From the NCBI GenBank assembly GCA_964496275.1, contig CAZBYL010000084.1, positions 1 to 5,977 on the forward strand: a stretch of DNA of 5,977 nucleotides. Reading direction: 5' to 3'. Positions 5,940 to 5,977 of the stretch are shown piece after piece. The position numbers and the translations under genes are program-made. This DNA is from CAZBYL01 sp964496275. GTDB lineage: Bacteria > Synergistota > Synergistia > Synergistales > Synergistaceae. Numbering within the stretch: position 1 is the first letter of the stretch; every line of letters starts with the position of its first letter. The notes under the pieces were generated by a model. That model saw only the letters and a list, made by a program, of their open reading frames with translations, did no database searches and was not told where the DNA came from.

Positions 5940-5958
5940 ATGTCGGTAGTTTATTTGA
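5936..5958. repeat. Inverted repeat overlapping the putative speD -35 region
   Basis: TCAAAT at 5936-5941 and ATTTGA at 5953-5958 are perfect 6-bp inverted arms separated by 11 bases. The inner arm overlaps the candidate -35 element of the speD promoter, so the repeat could be an operator for a dimeric repressor or a short AT-rich hairpin. The arms are short and AT-rich, so chance occurrence is quite possible. Confidence 0.25.
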
Positions 5959-5977
5959 GCCTATACAGTAATAAATT

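Overview
The window holds one minus-strand gene cluster, transcribed from right to left, that carries a complete arginine-to-spermidine pathway followed by a membrane transporter. The order of transcription is speD (S-adenosylmethionine decarboxylase), speA (PLP-dependent arginine decarboxylase of the aspartate-aminotransferase fold), speE (spermidine synthase), speB (agmatinase), then a sodium:solute symporter of the SSS family. The four spe genes are packed with 8-nt overlaps or a 3-nt gap and clearly form one operon. The transporter follows after 105 nt and may be read through or have its own promoter.

The SpeA, SpeE and SpeB proteins resemble Bacillus/Clostridium types, while SpeD is the long E. 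coli-like form. Together with moderate G+C, this suggests an anaerobic member of the Bacillota (Clostridia-like) or Synergistota. The taxon is an inference and cannot be fixed from the sequence alone.

Layout: positions 1-337 contain no convincing gene. They hold a mosaic of imperfect direct repeats (57-243) and a strong GC-rich hairpin (303-323) just past the transporter stop codon. The transporter occupies 338-1723. Positions 1724-1828 are a short intergenic region with a promoter-like sequence and an AT-rich inverted repeat at the start codon. speB, speE, speA and speD fill 1829-5793. The remaining right end (5794-5977) is the speD leader and promoter region.

How the genes work together: SpeA makes agmatine from arginine, and SpeB removes urea to give putrescine. 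SpeD makes decarboxylated SAM, and SpeE transfers its aminopropyl group to give spermidine. An order with aminopropylation before urea removal is also possible. The most interesting non-coding observation is the speD leader. It can fold into a P1-enclosed junction whose P2 strand is also complementary to the speD Shine-Dalgarno sequence, a possible translational switch on the first gene of the pathway.
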